Below are positions 35,100-43,173 of a stretch of DNA of 54,822 nucleotides, piece after piece. The notes below the pieces were generated by a model that did no database searches, had not been told where the DNA came from, and saw only the letters and a program-made list of their open reading frames with translations. Position numbers and translations under genes: made by a program. The stretch is from Mucilaginibacter sp. GTDB taxonomy: Bacteria; Bacteroidota; Bacteroidia; Sphingobacteriales; Sphingobacteriaceae. How positions within the stretch are numbered: the stretch's first letter is position 1; every line of letters starts with the position of its first letter. The stretch lies in assembly GCA_028287895.1 (NCBI GenBank), contig JAQBOV010000039.1, positions 1 through 54,822 of the forward strand, in the 5' to 3' direction.

Positions 35100-38000
35100 T
35101 TAAAATTTTGCTGATATGTTGAAACCTAAACTTCTTACGCTAGGTTGTCCAAACAGGTCAATGCCTTGCAAGGTATTATCAGTTGATAAAGATGTTTCAG
35201 GATCGAAAGGTGCCTTCAGGTAAAAGAAGAATAAATTACGTCCTGTAAATGCAATACGAATATTACTGATTTTGTTGTGGAATGTATTACCGGGAAATGT
35301 ATAACCTAAGGTGGCCTCTCTAAAACGTATATTGGTTGCAGAATACGCATATAGAGCCAACGCACCTGTGCGGCCGCCGATTGTTTGATAATATTGTTGA
35401 ACAGCTGCTAAGCTTTGTTGGCTGCCATTGGTAGCATTTCTGGCATTTGCCGAAGCTTGTGATACACCATATTGATCTAAATAAGCCTGGGTCATATCTA
35501 ATACCGTACCACCAAAGCGACCATCAATTGTGAATGCAAGATCAAAATTACTAAACCTGAATGTGTTAGTCCACCCTAATAAGAAATTTGGATTCGAGTT
35601 GCCTACATCTTTATAAGAATAAGCGCCATTCGGCGCATCCTGTAATTGAGGGAGCCCATTAACTAACACAACATTGCCGTTTGCATCTCTTTTGACATCC
35701 CTTGCATAAAGTTCGCCGTAAGGCTGTCCAACCCTGGCCTGTAATGAATAACTGTCAAAAGCGTTTCCGAAGATAAATTGATTATGTTGAACACCTGAAG
35801 CATCAGTAAATAATGCGAGTACTTTATTACGATTGAGGGAAAAAGTTACAGTTGAACTCCATTGAAGATCACCGGCAATTTTACCTTTATAGCCTAAACT
35901 GCCTTCAAAACCTTCGTTTCGGACGTTACCGCCATTTACGTAATAGTTGCTATATAAACTCGAAGGAGGATAAGGGACGTTGAATAGCTGGTTGCGTGTA
36001 TTGGTGTGGTAATAAGTTGCATCAAAACTCAAATGATCATTAAAGAATCGCCATTCCGTACCAACTTCAAACGAACTGGTTTTTTCCGGTTTTAAATTTG
36101 GAAAAGGCGAAGTTAGGTTAAAGCTGAGAGCGCCGTTTGTCATAGGATATTGGGTAATAGCAGCATAAGGTGGAAGACCATTACCAACATCAGAATATGA
36201 AACGCGCAGTTTACTGAAGCTGATAAAATCAGGCATTTTAAACATACTACTCAATACATCACTTAGACCTAAGGATGGGTAGAAGAATGAATCACCCACT
36301 GTATAACCTAGAGTTGAAGACCAGTCATTGCGGGTGGTTATATCCAAAAATAAATACTTTTTGTAATTAAAATCAACGCTTGCAAAAACCGACTGCACTT
36401 GATTCTCTTGTTTAGTTGTTTGATTGAACGGGTTTCCTGCAGTAAGATTTAGGTTAGATACATTGAAGAAGTTAGGGATATTGCCTAAATGGCCGCCAAA
36501 GCCAAGTGAACTATTTTGGTTATCCTGTATACTTGCGCCCAAAGTACCATTGATATTAAAATCGTGAGACAGATCTTTATTAAAATTCAACAACAAATCG
36601 CTGTAAACCTGGTTAGAGCCGCTTGAAGTGTAACTATAATTTCCTGCCACACCGGATAGCAGCGTTGTACTTCCGGCATAAAGGTCCTGATTGCTTGTTT
36701 GGTCAGCTTTATCCAGGCTCACACGCCCTTGTAAACTAAGCCAGCTATTGATCTCATATTTTGCCAATACCGTTGCCAATATACGATTAAGCCCTTGCCC
36801 ATTAACATTGCGATACTGTATCCAATAAGGATTTTCCAGCAGATCCCCTGCAACACCCGGATTAGTATAAGGGTTGATCCAATTTGGTAATTGGATATTC
36901 CGTGTCGGGTCATATGATTCGTAGTTCTTATATTGGTTAAAATCTGTCCCCCTTGGGAATAAATAAGTACTGGTTAAAGGGTTAAAATAGGTGCCTACGC
37001 CCGGTCGGTCAACTGTATTTTGAAAAATGTAACTTGCATTTACATCAAGGGTCATTTTATCATTCAATAGTTTTGTTGTATTGTGTACAGTAATGTTGTT
37101 GCGAGTAAACGAGTTGTTTGGCTCAATTCCGGTTGCATGCGTGTTGGCATATGATATAAATGTTTGATTTTTATCAGTACCTGTACTTAAGGAAAATGAG
37201 TTGATCGCATTTACACCTGTATTAAAAAAGCTTGACGGCTGGAAATTTGGACTACCTGCCGCTTCTCTTGCACCCCAGGAATTAATTGATGTGTTATTCA
37301 TAACACCTGTATCACCACGGGCGTATTGGGTTTGTAATTTTGGAGTTAAAACCGCTTTATCAAATGTTGTTGATGAATTTAAGGTTATAGTTGTCTTGCC
37401 GGCTTTACCTTTTTTTGTGGTTACCAATATTACACCATTAGCTGCTGCACTCCCATAAAGGGCAGATGCTGATGCACCTTTTAATACACTGATGCTTTCA
37501 ATATCGTCAGGATTAATGTTTGAAATACCATCCCCGCCGTCTGGGCCATAGGAAAATGGCCCATTAGGCTGCCCACTGGTAAGAGAATTAAGCGGCACAC
37601 CATCAATCACATATAAAACATTATTATTACCGTTGATGGACTTGTTGCCTCTTAAAACAACCCTGGTTGAACCACCTGCGCCAGATGAGCTTTGTGTTAT
37701 TTGCAAACCAGCTACCTTACCATCAAGGCTGTTTACAAAACTTGCATCCTTAGCCACTCCCAATTCTTTTCCCGAAACGGTTTGCTGATCGTAAGTTAAT
37801 GATGCTGAAGTTTTGGTAAGGCCAAGGGCTGTAACAACCACTTCGGTAAGATTTTTTGAATCTGGTGTCAATACTACATTTGCGGTGTCACCGGTTCCAA
37901 CAGTTACTTCCTTTACCGTATAACCAACAAATGAAAACACCAGGATTTCACCGGGTTGTGCATCAAGGGTATATAGCCCGTCAACACCGGTCTGCGTACC

Positions 38001-38222
38001 ACGGCTTGTGCCTTTCACCTTTACAGAAACGCCTGGCAAGGGCAATCCCATTTCATCTTTTACAGCCCCTTTTACGGGAGCTTGTTCAAGGCCTTTTTTG
38101 CTGACAGATATGTTAAACATACCTTTAACACTCCGGTGTGCTGAAGCATGTGTTTCACTCAAAAAGAGTAAAAAACATACTGCCAAACCCCAAGCTTTTG
38201 GAGATAGTAAAGTAAATTTCAT
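35100..38222 (-). CDS. SusC/RagA family TonB-linked outer membrane protein
   Basis: 1040 residues. Signal peptide to about residue 28 (ETHASA), a carboxypeptidase-regulatory-like domain (about 50-128, VKGAVKDEMGLPLPGVSVKVKGT), a plug domain with the SusC signature NINPDDIESISVLKGASASALYGSAAANGV (about 233-262, split here only by name), and a 22-strand barrel ending in SLGFNISAKF. Imports a nutrient with TonB energy, with SusD as lid. First gene of the susC-susD pair; the 158-base upstream spacer holds two perfect inverted repeats. Confidence 0.94.
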   Translation of the reverse strand: MKFTLLSPKAWGLAVCFLLFLSETHASAHRSVKGMFNISVSKKGLEQAPVKGAVKDEMGLPLPGVSVKVKGTSRGTQTGVDGLYTLDAQPGEILVFSFVGYTVKEVTVGTGDTANVVLTPDSKNLTEVVVTALGLTKTSASLTYDQQTVSGKELGVAKDASFVNSLDGKVAGLQITQSSSGAGGSTRVVLRGNKSINGNNNVLYVIDGVPLNSLTSGQPNGPFSYGPDGGDGISNINPDDIESISVLKGASASALYGSAAANGVILVTTKKGKAGKTTITLNSSTTFDKAVLTPKLQTQYARGDTGVMNNTSINSWGAREAAGSPNFQPSSFFNTGVNAINSFSLSTGTDKNQTFISYANTHATGIEPNNSFTRNNITVHNTTKLLNDKMTLDVNASYIFQNTVDRPGVGTYFNPLTSTYLFPRGTDFNQYKNYESYDPTRNIQLPNWINPYTNPGVAGDLLENPYWIQYRNVNGQGLNRILATVLAKYEINSWLSLQGRVSLDKADQTSNQDLYAGSTTLLSGVAGNYSYTSSGSNQVYSDLLLNFNKDLSHDFNINGTLGASIQDNQNSSLGFGGHLGNIPNFFNVSNLNLTAGNPFNQTTKQENQVQSVFASVDFNYKKYLFLDITTRNDWSSTLGYTVGDSFFYPSLGLSDVLSSMFKMPDFISFSKLRVSYSDVGNGLPPYAAITQYPMTNGALSFNLTSPFPNLKPEKTSSFEVGTEWRFFNDHLSFDATYYHTNTRNQLFNVPYPPSSLYSNYYVNGGNVRNEGFEGSLGYKGKIAGDLQWSSTVTFSLNRNKVLALFTDASGVQHNQFIFGNAFDSYSLQARVGQPYGELYARDVKRDANGNVVLVNGLPQLQDAPNGAYSYKDVGNSNPNFLLGWTNTFRFSNFDLAFTIDGRFGGTVLDMTQAYLDQYGVSQASANARNATNGSQQSLAAVQQYYQTIGGRTGALALYAYSATNIRFREATLGYTFPGNTFHNKISNIRIAFTGRNLFFFYLKAPFDPETSLSTDNTLQGIDLFGQPSVRSLGFNISAKF

Positions 38223-38380
38223 AGTACTTTGTTTTTTTTAATTTAATGCTGGTTGAATTTAGTTGATCTTCGATTTCTTAAAATCAAGAGAAATTATAAA
38301 GACGTAAATCTTTATAAAAAAATTTAAAAAGATGCGCGCTTTTTAAAATTTGTTTGTAAAAAGTTCTTTACAAATAAAAA
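38223..38380. promoter_or_regulatory. Spacer upstream of susC with two inverted repeats
   Basis: TTATAAAGA (38294-38302) and TCTTTATAA (38309-38317) form a perfect 9-base inverted repeat with a 6-base gap. TTTGTAAA (38353-38360) and TTTACAAA (38367-38374) form another with a 6-base gap. The second may end the pdxA transcript, though its T run is poor; the first could be an operator. No consensus promoter was identified. Confidence 0.4.
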
Positions 38381-39436
38381 TTAATCCCTATCCCGGCTAA
38401 GTTTTGAAATTATCAGCGGATTTTCCATCAGCTCGGCGGTTTCCTGGCGATGTTTCACAATATGAGCGGCGGTGAACATCGCTTCGCGGAAAGATATTTC
38501 TGAGGCCAGGTTCTTTCCGGCTATATCATATGCGGTTCCATGATCCGGCGAAGTGCGCACGAAATTTAAACCTGCGGTAAAATTAACTCCTGATTCGAAA
38601 GATATTTGTTTAAAAGGGATCAGGCCCTGGTCGTGATACATGGCTAATACGGCATCAAACTGCATATAGGTGCCATTAGCGAAGAATCCATCTGCCGAAT
38701 ACGGGCCAAAAGCCAGTATATCATTGGATCTCGCTTCTTCAATAGCAGGTATAATGGTATCCTTCTCCTCCATGCCGATAAGCCCGTTATCACCAGCATG
38801 GGGGTTTAGCCCCAATACCGCGATTCTGGGTTTACGTACCCAAAAGTCTTGCCTTAAACTGGCGTCCATCAGTCTTAACTTTGCCAGTATCTTTTCAATA
38901 GTAACCGCTTCGGCAACTTTATTTAATGGAATGTGTCCGGTTACTACGCCAACGCGTAAAGTATCGCTCACCAAAAACATCAACGATTCAGCAGTTCCTG
39001 CCTTTTCCTGTAAATATTCAGTATGCCCCGGAAATTTAAATTCGTCGCTTTGAATGTTGTCCTTATTAATAGGAGCGGTAACCAGCGCATCAATATCACC
39101 ATTTATCAGGTCTGCGGTTGCGCGCTGTAATGATAACAAAGCATATTTACCACCGATTTCGTTAACAAGTCCCAAATCTATTTTGACATCCTCTTCCCAG
39201 CAGTTGATCATATTCGCTTTTTTGTGCTGCGCGTGCGAAGGATGGTTGATCACGTGAAAATTCAATTCGCCGGCGTTAATAGCGCGGCGATGAAACGATG
39301 CCACTTTGGTATGGCCATAAACAATCGGCGTAAAATAATCATATAGCTGGTTGTCAGCAAGCGTTTTGATGATCACCTCCAACCCTATTCCGTTAACATC
39401 ACCTATACTTATACCTATCTTAAGTTTCTCGCTCAT
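38381..39436 (-). CDS. pdxA: 4-hydroxythreonine-4-phosphate dehydrogenase
   Basis: 351 residues, NAD-dependent enzyme of vitamin B6 (pyridoxal phosphate) synthesis, acting before PdxJ. GISIGDVNGIGLEV start, TAPINKDNI, FPGHTEYLQ, LNPHAGDNGLIG, MYHDQGLIPFKQ and VRTSPDHGTAYDIAG with metal-ligand histidines and aspartate. Full length. Divergent from rsmA across a spacer with paired palindromes. Confidence 0.95.
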   Translation of the reverse strand: MSEKLKIGISIGDVNGIGLEVIIKTLADNQLYDYFTPIVYGHTKVASFHRRAINAGELNFHVINHPSHAQHKKANMINCWEEDVKIDLGLVNEIGGKYALLSLQRATADLINGDIDALVTAPINKDNIQSDEFKFPGHTEYLQEKAGTAESLMFLVSDTLRVGVVTGHIPLNKVAEAVTIEKILAKLRLMDASLRQDFWVRKPRIAVLGLNPHAGDNGLIGMEEKDTIIPAIEEARSNDILAFGPYSADGFFANGTYMQFDAVLAMYHDQGLIPFKQISFESGVNFTAGLNFVRTSPDHGTAYDIAGKNLASEISFREAMFTAAHIVKHRQETAELMENPLIISKLSRDRD

Positions 39437-39464
39437 GTTATATTATGATTATACTGATTCCCCT

Positions 39465-39504
39465 GGTGAATTCACCGATTATATTTATCTATGGTGATTT
39501 CACC
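39465..39504. promoter_or_regulatory. Two near-identical GGTGAWTTCACC palindromes
   Basis: GGTGAATTCACC (39465-39476) is a perfect palindrome, and GGTGATTTCACC (39493-39504) repeats it with one central change, 28 bases on. They lie between the divergent pdxA and rsmA genes. They could be operators for a dimeric regulator or another word array; the sequence cannot decide. Confidence 0.45.
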
Positions 39505-39513
39505 AAGCTTTTC

Positions 39514-39541
39514 TTTCCGCTTCCGGCTTTCCGCTTTTGGC
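39514..39541 (-). repeat. Period-7 AAAGCNN word array, minus orientation
   Basis: Plus-strand units TTTCCGC, TTCCGGC, TTTCCGC and TTTTGGC follow each other from 39514. On the minus strand they read as AAAGC-type words, the family seen at 5328-5362 and 19551-19585. Confidence 0.65.
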
Positions 39542-39629
39542 TTTGTTATGCAAATAAAAGATTTTTAGGCTTATAAAATCTGATTAAAGGACAAATATCA
39601 CGTAATTTGCGCAAATAATTGAATTAATA

Positions 39630-40409
39630 ATGTCATTGGTAAGAGCAAAAAAGCATCTTGGTCAGCACTTTCTTACTGATAAAAACATTGCTGCCAAAAT
39701 AGTTGATAGCCTGCGCCCGGAAAATAAATATACCCAGGTACTTGAAGTTGGCCCGGGAATGGGCGTATTATCCGACTTCCTTTTACAAAAAACACACCTG
39801 CAAACTTTCCTGATCGATATTGACACGGAATCATATGAGTTCCTTCAAAAAAAGTATCCGCAATTGGGCGAACGCCTGATCAATGATGATTTTTTGGCGA
39901 TGGATTTTAAAAAGGTTTTTAAAGAGCCCTTCGGAATCCTCGGCAATTTCCCCTACAATATTTCATCGCAGATATTATTTAAAGTACTGGATAACCGGCA
40001 GCAGGTGGTAGAAGTGGTGGGCATGTTTCAAAAAGAAGTGGCTGAGCGTTGTAGCTCCAAAGCGGGCAGTAAGGAGTATGGCATCTTAAGCGTTTTTTTG
40101 CAGGCCTATTATAAGGTTGAATACTTGTTTACCGTCAAAGCAGGCGTTTTTAATCCGCCGCCAAAGGTGTTATCCGCCGTGATCAGGCTTACGCGTAATG
40201 ATGCGGAGCAATTAAATTGTGATGAAAAGCTTTTCTGGCAGGTGGTGAAAGCCGGATTTAATCAGCGCCGCAAAACCTTGCGAAACGCGCTGTCGTCATT
40301 GATCAATAAAGAAAAAATGACTGATGAACCGGCGCTTGACCTGCGTGCCGAGCGATTAAGTGTAGAGGATTTTGTTAATTTGACCAATAAGATTTCTGCT
40401 AATAGATAA
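39630..40409 (+). CDS. rsmA: 16S rRNA (adenine(1518)-N(6)/adenine(1519)-N(6))-dimethyltransferase
   Basis: 259 residues, SAM-dependent enzyme that dimethylates two adenines near the 3' end of 16S rRNA during ribosome assembly. KKHLGQHFLTDKNI start, SAM loop LEVGPGMGVLSDFL, and catalytic NFPYNISSQI (NLPY variant). Full length. Its stop shares an A with the next ATG (TAATG), so it is translationally coupled to the dehydrogenase gene. A degenerate -7 box GTAATTTG lies 21 bases upstream, next to the palindrome TTTGCGCAAA. Confidence 0.96.
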   Translation: MSLVRAKKHLGQHFLTDKNIAAKIVDSLRPENKYTQVLEVGPGMGVLSDFLLQKTHLQTFLIDIDTESYEFLQKKYPQLGERLINDDFLAMDFKKVFKEPFGILGNFPYNISSQILFKVLDNRQQVVEVVGMFQKEVAERCSSKAGSKEYGILSVFLQAYYKVEYLFTVKAGVFNPPPKVLSAVIRLTRNDAEQLNCDEKLFWQVVKAGFNQRRKTLRNALSSLINKEKMTDEPALDLRAERLSVEDFVNLTNKISANR

Positions 40410-41353
40410 TGAACACAAAAAATATACTGATCGTTGACGATATACACCCCATCTTTATAGAACAGGCGGAGGCTTTAGGCTACCATTGCAATTACCAGCC
40501 TGCCATAAAACCAGAGCAGGCTCTTGAAATTATAGGCGATTATGAAGGGCTGGTGATACGTTCGAAATTTTTGGTGGACCGCAAAGTGATCGATATCAGC
40601 AAAAATCTGCGCTTTATTTGCAGGGCCGGAGCCGGTATGGATAACATTAATGAAGATTATGCCCGGGAAAAGGGCATCATGCTGATCAATGCCCCGGAAG
40701 GCAATATGGATGCGGTCGGCGAACATGCCATAGGCCTGCTGCTCGGCTTAATGAACAACATTAACCGCTCTGATGCAGAAATAAGGGAAGGAGTGTGGAA
40801 ACGTGAGGCCAACCGGGGTTATGAATTGAAAGGCAAAACTGTAGGGATCATTGGTTACGGCTTTATGGGGAAAAGCTTTGCTAAAAAATTATCGGGTTTT
40901 GAGGTCAGTGTAATTGCCTATGATAAATATAAAACCGGGTTCAGCGATCAGTATGCCCGCGAGGTAAGCATGGAAGAAATAGTAAAACAGGCTGATCTGG
41001 TAAGCTTTCATGTCCCTTTAACCGCTGAAACAAAGGGCCTGGTAAATGATGAATACCTGTTCCATTTTAAAAAACCTATTTTTTTGCTGAACACATCCCG
41101 GGGTAAGGTGGTACAAACCAAAGCGGTTTTGAATGCCATAAAGCAGGGCAAAATTTTAGGTGCAGGTTTGGATGTCCTTGAAGTTGAAAAATTTCCGGCA
41201 TTGGCAGAACAAGATTGGTTTAATGAATTAAGACAGTGTAATAAAGTTATATTAACACCTCATGTGGCCGGCTGGACCTTTGACTCCTACCGCCGGATCA
41301 GCGAAGTAATGGCTGATAAATTGAGTAAACTGACCCGCCGAGTTATTAATTGA
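40409..41353 (+). CDS. D-isomer-specific 2-hydroxyacid dehydrogenase
   Basis: 314 residues, NAD(P)-dependent. Rossmann loop GIIGYGFMGKSFAKKL (about 143-158), catalytic Arg in NTSRGKVV, Glu in LDVLEVEKFP and His in TPHVAGWTFDSY. Resembles 3-phosphoglycerate dehydrogenase (SerA) and hydroxypyruvate reductases but lacks the ACT or ASB regulatory domains, so the substrate is not certain. Overlaps the rsmA stop by one base. Followed by the greA leader. Confidence 0.88.
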   Translation: MNTKNILIVDDIHPIFIEQAEALGYHCNYQPAIKPEQALEIIGDYEGLVIRSKFLVDRKVIDISKNLRFICRAGAGMDNINEDYAREKGIMLINAPEGNMDAVGEHAIGLLLGLMNNINRSDAEIREGVWKREANRGYELKGKTVGIIGYGFMGKSFAKKLSGFEVSVIAYDKYKTGFSDQYAREVSMEEIVKQADLVSFHVPLTAETKGLVNDEYLFHFKKPIFLLNTSRGKVVQTKAVLNAIKQGKILGAGLDVLEVEKFPALAEQDWFNELRQCNKVILTPHVAGWTFDSYRRISEVMADKLSKLTRRVIN

Positions 41354-41379
41354 TCATTCCAATTTATCGACCAAAAAAA

Positions 41380-41412
41380 TTTGGATATTAAAACTTAAAT
41401 CTCTTATCTTCG
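41380..41412 (+). promoter_or_regulatory. Promoter of the greA leader
   Basis: TTTG at 41380-41383, a 21-base spacer and TATCTTCG at 41405-41412, one mismatch from TTTG/TAnnTTTG. Transcription would begin near 41419, just before the first terminator hairpin. Confidence 0.5.
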
Positions 41413-41425
41413 TTTTACTGTAAAG

Positions 41426-41470
41426 CAAGACTATGTAGGCAACAGCCGATATAGTCTTGTTTGTTTTTTA
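41426..41470 (+). terminator. First terminator hairpin before greA
   Basis: CAAGACTAT (41426-41434) pairs perfectly with ATAGTCTTG (41451-41459), with an inner GGC-AACA-GCC stem, then TTTGTTTTTT. Confidence 0.75.
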
Positions 41471-41478
41471 AAGACACA

Positions 41479-41512
41479 CGTCCTTCATTAAATGTAAGGA
41501 CGGTTTTTTTTT
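41479..41512 (+). terminator. Second terminator hairpin before greA
   Basis: CGTCCTT (41479-41485) pairs with AAGGACG (41496-41502), with an inner CAT/ATG pair, followed by a run of nine T. 39 bases before the greA ATG. Confidence 0.8.
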
Positions 41513-41550
41513 GGTGTCAATTTACAAACTAAAGAATTAATAGGTAATTT

Positions 41551-42024
41551 ATGGCAGAGGTAGCATACTATACCAAAGAAGGTATAGAGAAATTAAAGGA
41601 AGAATTACAACAGTTAAAAACAACAGGCAGGGCAAACATATCCAAAGCTATTGCCGAAGCCAGGGATAAAGGCGATCTTTCTGAAAATGCAGAATATGAT
41701 GCCGCCAAGGAAGCACAGGGTTTACACGAAGCTAAAATTTCGCAAATGCAGGAATTATTAGCCAGTGCTCGCTTGCTTGACGAATCAAAATTGGATACTT
41801 CAAAAGTATTGGCTTTATCTATAGTTAAGATAAAAAACGTTAACAATGGTGTTACCATGAGCTATCAGCTGGTATCTGAGAGCGAGGCTGATCTTAAATC
41901 GGGCAAGATATCGGTAAGTTCACCTATTGCTAAAGGTCTGTTGGGCAAAAAAGTGGGCGAAAAGACCGAGATCACTGTACCGGCAGGTAAAATGGAATTC
42001 GAGATACTCGAGATAAGCAGGTAA
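41551..42024 (+). CDS. greA: Transcription elongation factor GreA
   Basis: 157 residues. N-terminal coiled coil (about 8-75, YYTKEGIEKLKEELQQLK...DLSENAEYDAAKEAQ) whose acidic tip (the DLSENAEYD loop) enters the RNA polymerase secondary channel to trigger cleavage of backtracked RNA; C-terminal FKBP-like domain with SPIAKGLLGKKVGEKTEI. Full length. Preceded by two tandem terminators behind a candidate promoter, so expression may depend on read-through. Followed by a period-8 array and the HIT gene. Confidence 0.97.
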   Translation: MAEVAYYTKEGIEKLKEELQQLKTTGRANISKAIAEARDKGDLSENAEYDAAKEAQGLHEAKISQMQELLASARLLDESKLDTSKVLALSIVKIKNVNNGVTMSYQLVSESEADLKSGKISVSSPIAKGLLGKKVGEKTEITVPAGKMEFEILEISR

Positions 42025-42030
42025 TTAATT

Positions 42031-42098
42031 AGTGAAGTACTGAATGATTGAATTATTGATTTGCCTTAACTCAGTAAATCAATAATTCAATAACTCAA
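42031..42098. repeat. Period-8 inverted word array between greA and HIT gene
   Basis: Left units: AGTGAAGT (42031), ACTGAATG (42039), ATTGAATT (42047) and ATTGATTT (42055). Right units: TAACTCAG (42067), TAAATCAA (42075), TAATTCAA (42083) and TAACTCAA (42091). TTGAATTATTGATTT pairs exactly with AAATCAATAATTCAA, a 15-base perfect stem in a co-directional spacer. Confidence 0.8.
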
Positions 42099-42108
42099 CA
42101 AATAATCA

Positions 42109-42504
42109 ATGACCATATTCTCAAAAATAGTTGCCGGTGAAATACCCGCATACAAGGTAGCCGAAACGGTTGAGTTTTTGGCATTTTTAGACATCAACCC
42201 GCTTGCCGAAGGGCATGTATTGGTGATCCCAAAAAAGGAAATTGATTATCTATTCGACCTGGATGATGAGACTTATGCAGGGCTGCAAATATTCGCTAAA
42301 ATAGTTGCCACCGGTTTAAGAAAAGCCATTCCCTGCAAAAGGATTGGTGTAGCGGTTATCGGCCTCGAAGTTCCGCATGCGCATATCCATTTGATCCCGA
42401 TGAATAACGTGAGCGACCTCAATTTTTCCCGGCCAAAACTAAGTTTTACGCCGGAACAACTGGAAGCTACAACTGAAAGAATAAAAGATGCGCTGCGAAT
42501 TTGA
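42109..42504 (+). CDS. HIT family (histidine triad) nucleotide-binding protein
   Basis: 131 residues, cytoplasmic nucleotide hydrolase or transferase of the Hint type. IFSKIVAGEIPAYKVAE start, LAFLDINPLAEGHVLVIPKK, and the catalytic triad motif VPHAHIHLIPM near residue 95. Full length. Downstream of greA and probably cotranscribed across the period-8 hairpin. Converges on ruvC. Confidence 0.93.
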   Translation: MTIFSKIVAGEIPAYKVAETVEFLAFLDINPLAEGHVLVIPKKEIDYLFDLDDETYAGLQIFAKIVATGLRKAIPCKRIGVAVIGLEVPHAHIHLIPMNNVSDLNFSRPKLSFTPEQLEATTERIKDALRI

Positions 42505-42507
42505 GGA

Positions 42508-42585
42508 TGTGCAGATTTCAAATGTGCAAATGGTTTTATGACAGCAATAATTTAAACATCATTTGCATATCCACGCATCTACACA
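42508..42585. repeat. Period-8 TGTGCARA inverted array between HIT gene and ruvC
   Basis: Left: TGTGCAGA (42508), 7-base TTTCAAA and TGTGCAAA (42523). Right, opposite strand: TGTGTAGA (42585-42578), TGCGTGGA (42577-42570) and TATGCAAA (42569-42562). Same words and order as 28491-28666. Between convergent genes, it may work as a two-way transcript end. Confidence 0.75.
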
Positions 42586-43164
42586 TTAAACAATCTTCTT
42601 AGGATTATCCTTCACAAAAGTTTCCCAACCAGAATAGGATTTTTTACTGCCGTTTTTCCCGGCGCTTGTACTTATCTTTTGGAAAGAATGGCAAACAGCT
42701 ACGGCAAGCCCGTCGGTGGCATCTAAAAATTCCGGTGTTTCTTTAAAATTCAGCAGGTTTTGCAGCATTGCCGCCACCTGTTCTTTGGTTGAATTTCCAT
42801 TACCGGTAATGGCCTGTTTTATTTTACGGGGCGAGTATTCCGTAATAGTCACGTTGCGCGAAAGGGCCGCAGCCATGGCGACGCCTTGCGCACGGCCCAA
42901 TTTGAGCATTACCTGTATGTTTTTCCCGTAAAAAGGAGCTTCAATAGCCAGGCAATCGGGATGATAATTATCAATCAAGTGAACAGTTTTTTCAAAAATG
43001 CGTTGCAGTTTGAGCATATGGTCATCTATCTTTTCCATTTTCACAACGCCCAGGCTTATCAATTCAATTTTAGAGCCGGTTTCTTTTACAAGGCCATAAC
43101 CCATTACCGCAGTGCCGGGGTCAATGCCTAATATAATACGTTCTTTTATGCTGACCTGGTCCAT
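42586..43164 (-). CDS. ruvC: Crossover junction endodeoxyribonuclease RuvC
   Basis: 192 residues, resolves Holliday junctions with RuvAB. RNase H-like fold with catalytic acidic residues: Asp in GIDPGTAVMGYG, Glu in AIEAPFYGKN, and two Asp in LDATDGLAVAVCH. A basic C-terminal tail KNGSKKSYSGWETFVKDNPKKIV extends about 20 residues past the family core. The aat gene ends 9 bases upstream, so the two are probably cotranscribed. Confidence 0.95.
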   Translation of the reverse strand: MDQVSIKERIILGIDPGTAVMGYGLVKETGSKIELISLGVVKMEKIDDHMLKLQRIFEKTVHLIDNYHPDCLAIEAPFYGKNIQVMLKLGRAQGVAMAAALSRNVTITEYSPRKIKQAITGNGNSTKEQVAAMLQNLLNFKETPEFLDATDGLAVAVCHSFQKISTSAGKNGSKKSYSGWETFVKDNPKKIV

Positions 43165-43173
43165 ACAGCAAAA

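Larger units (their letters stand above)
41419..41512 (+). ncRNA. Candidate short leader RNA upstream of greA
   Basis: From the predicted start near 41419 the transcript meets two intrinsic terminators at 41426-41470 and 41479-41512 before reaching the greA ATG at 41551. It would yield RNAs of about 50 and 90 bases, with greA made by read-through. E. coli greA has an analogous leader giving short GraL RNAs. Alternatively the hairpins simply end the rsmA-dehydrogenase transcript. Confidence 0.4.
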
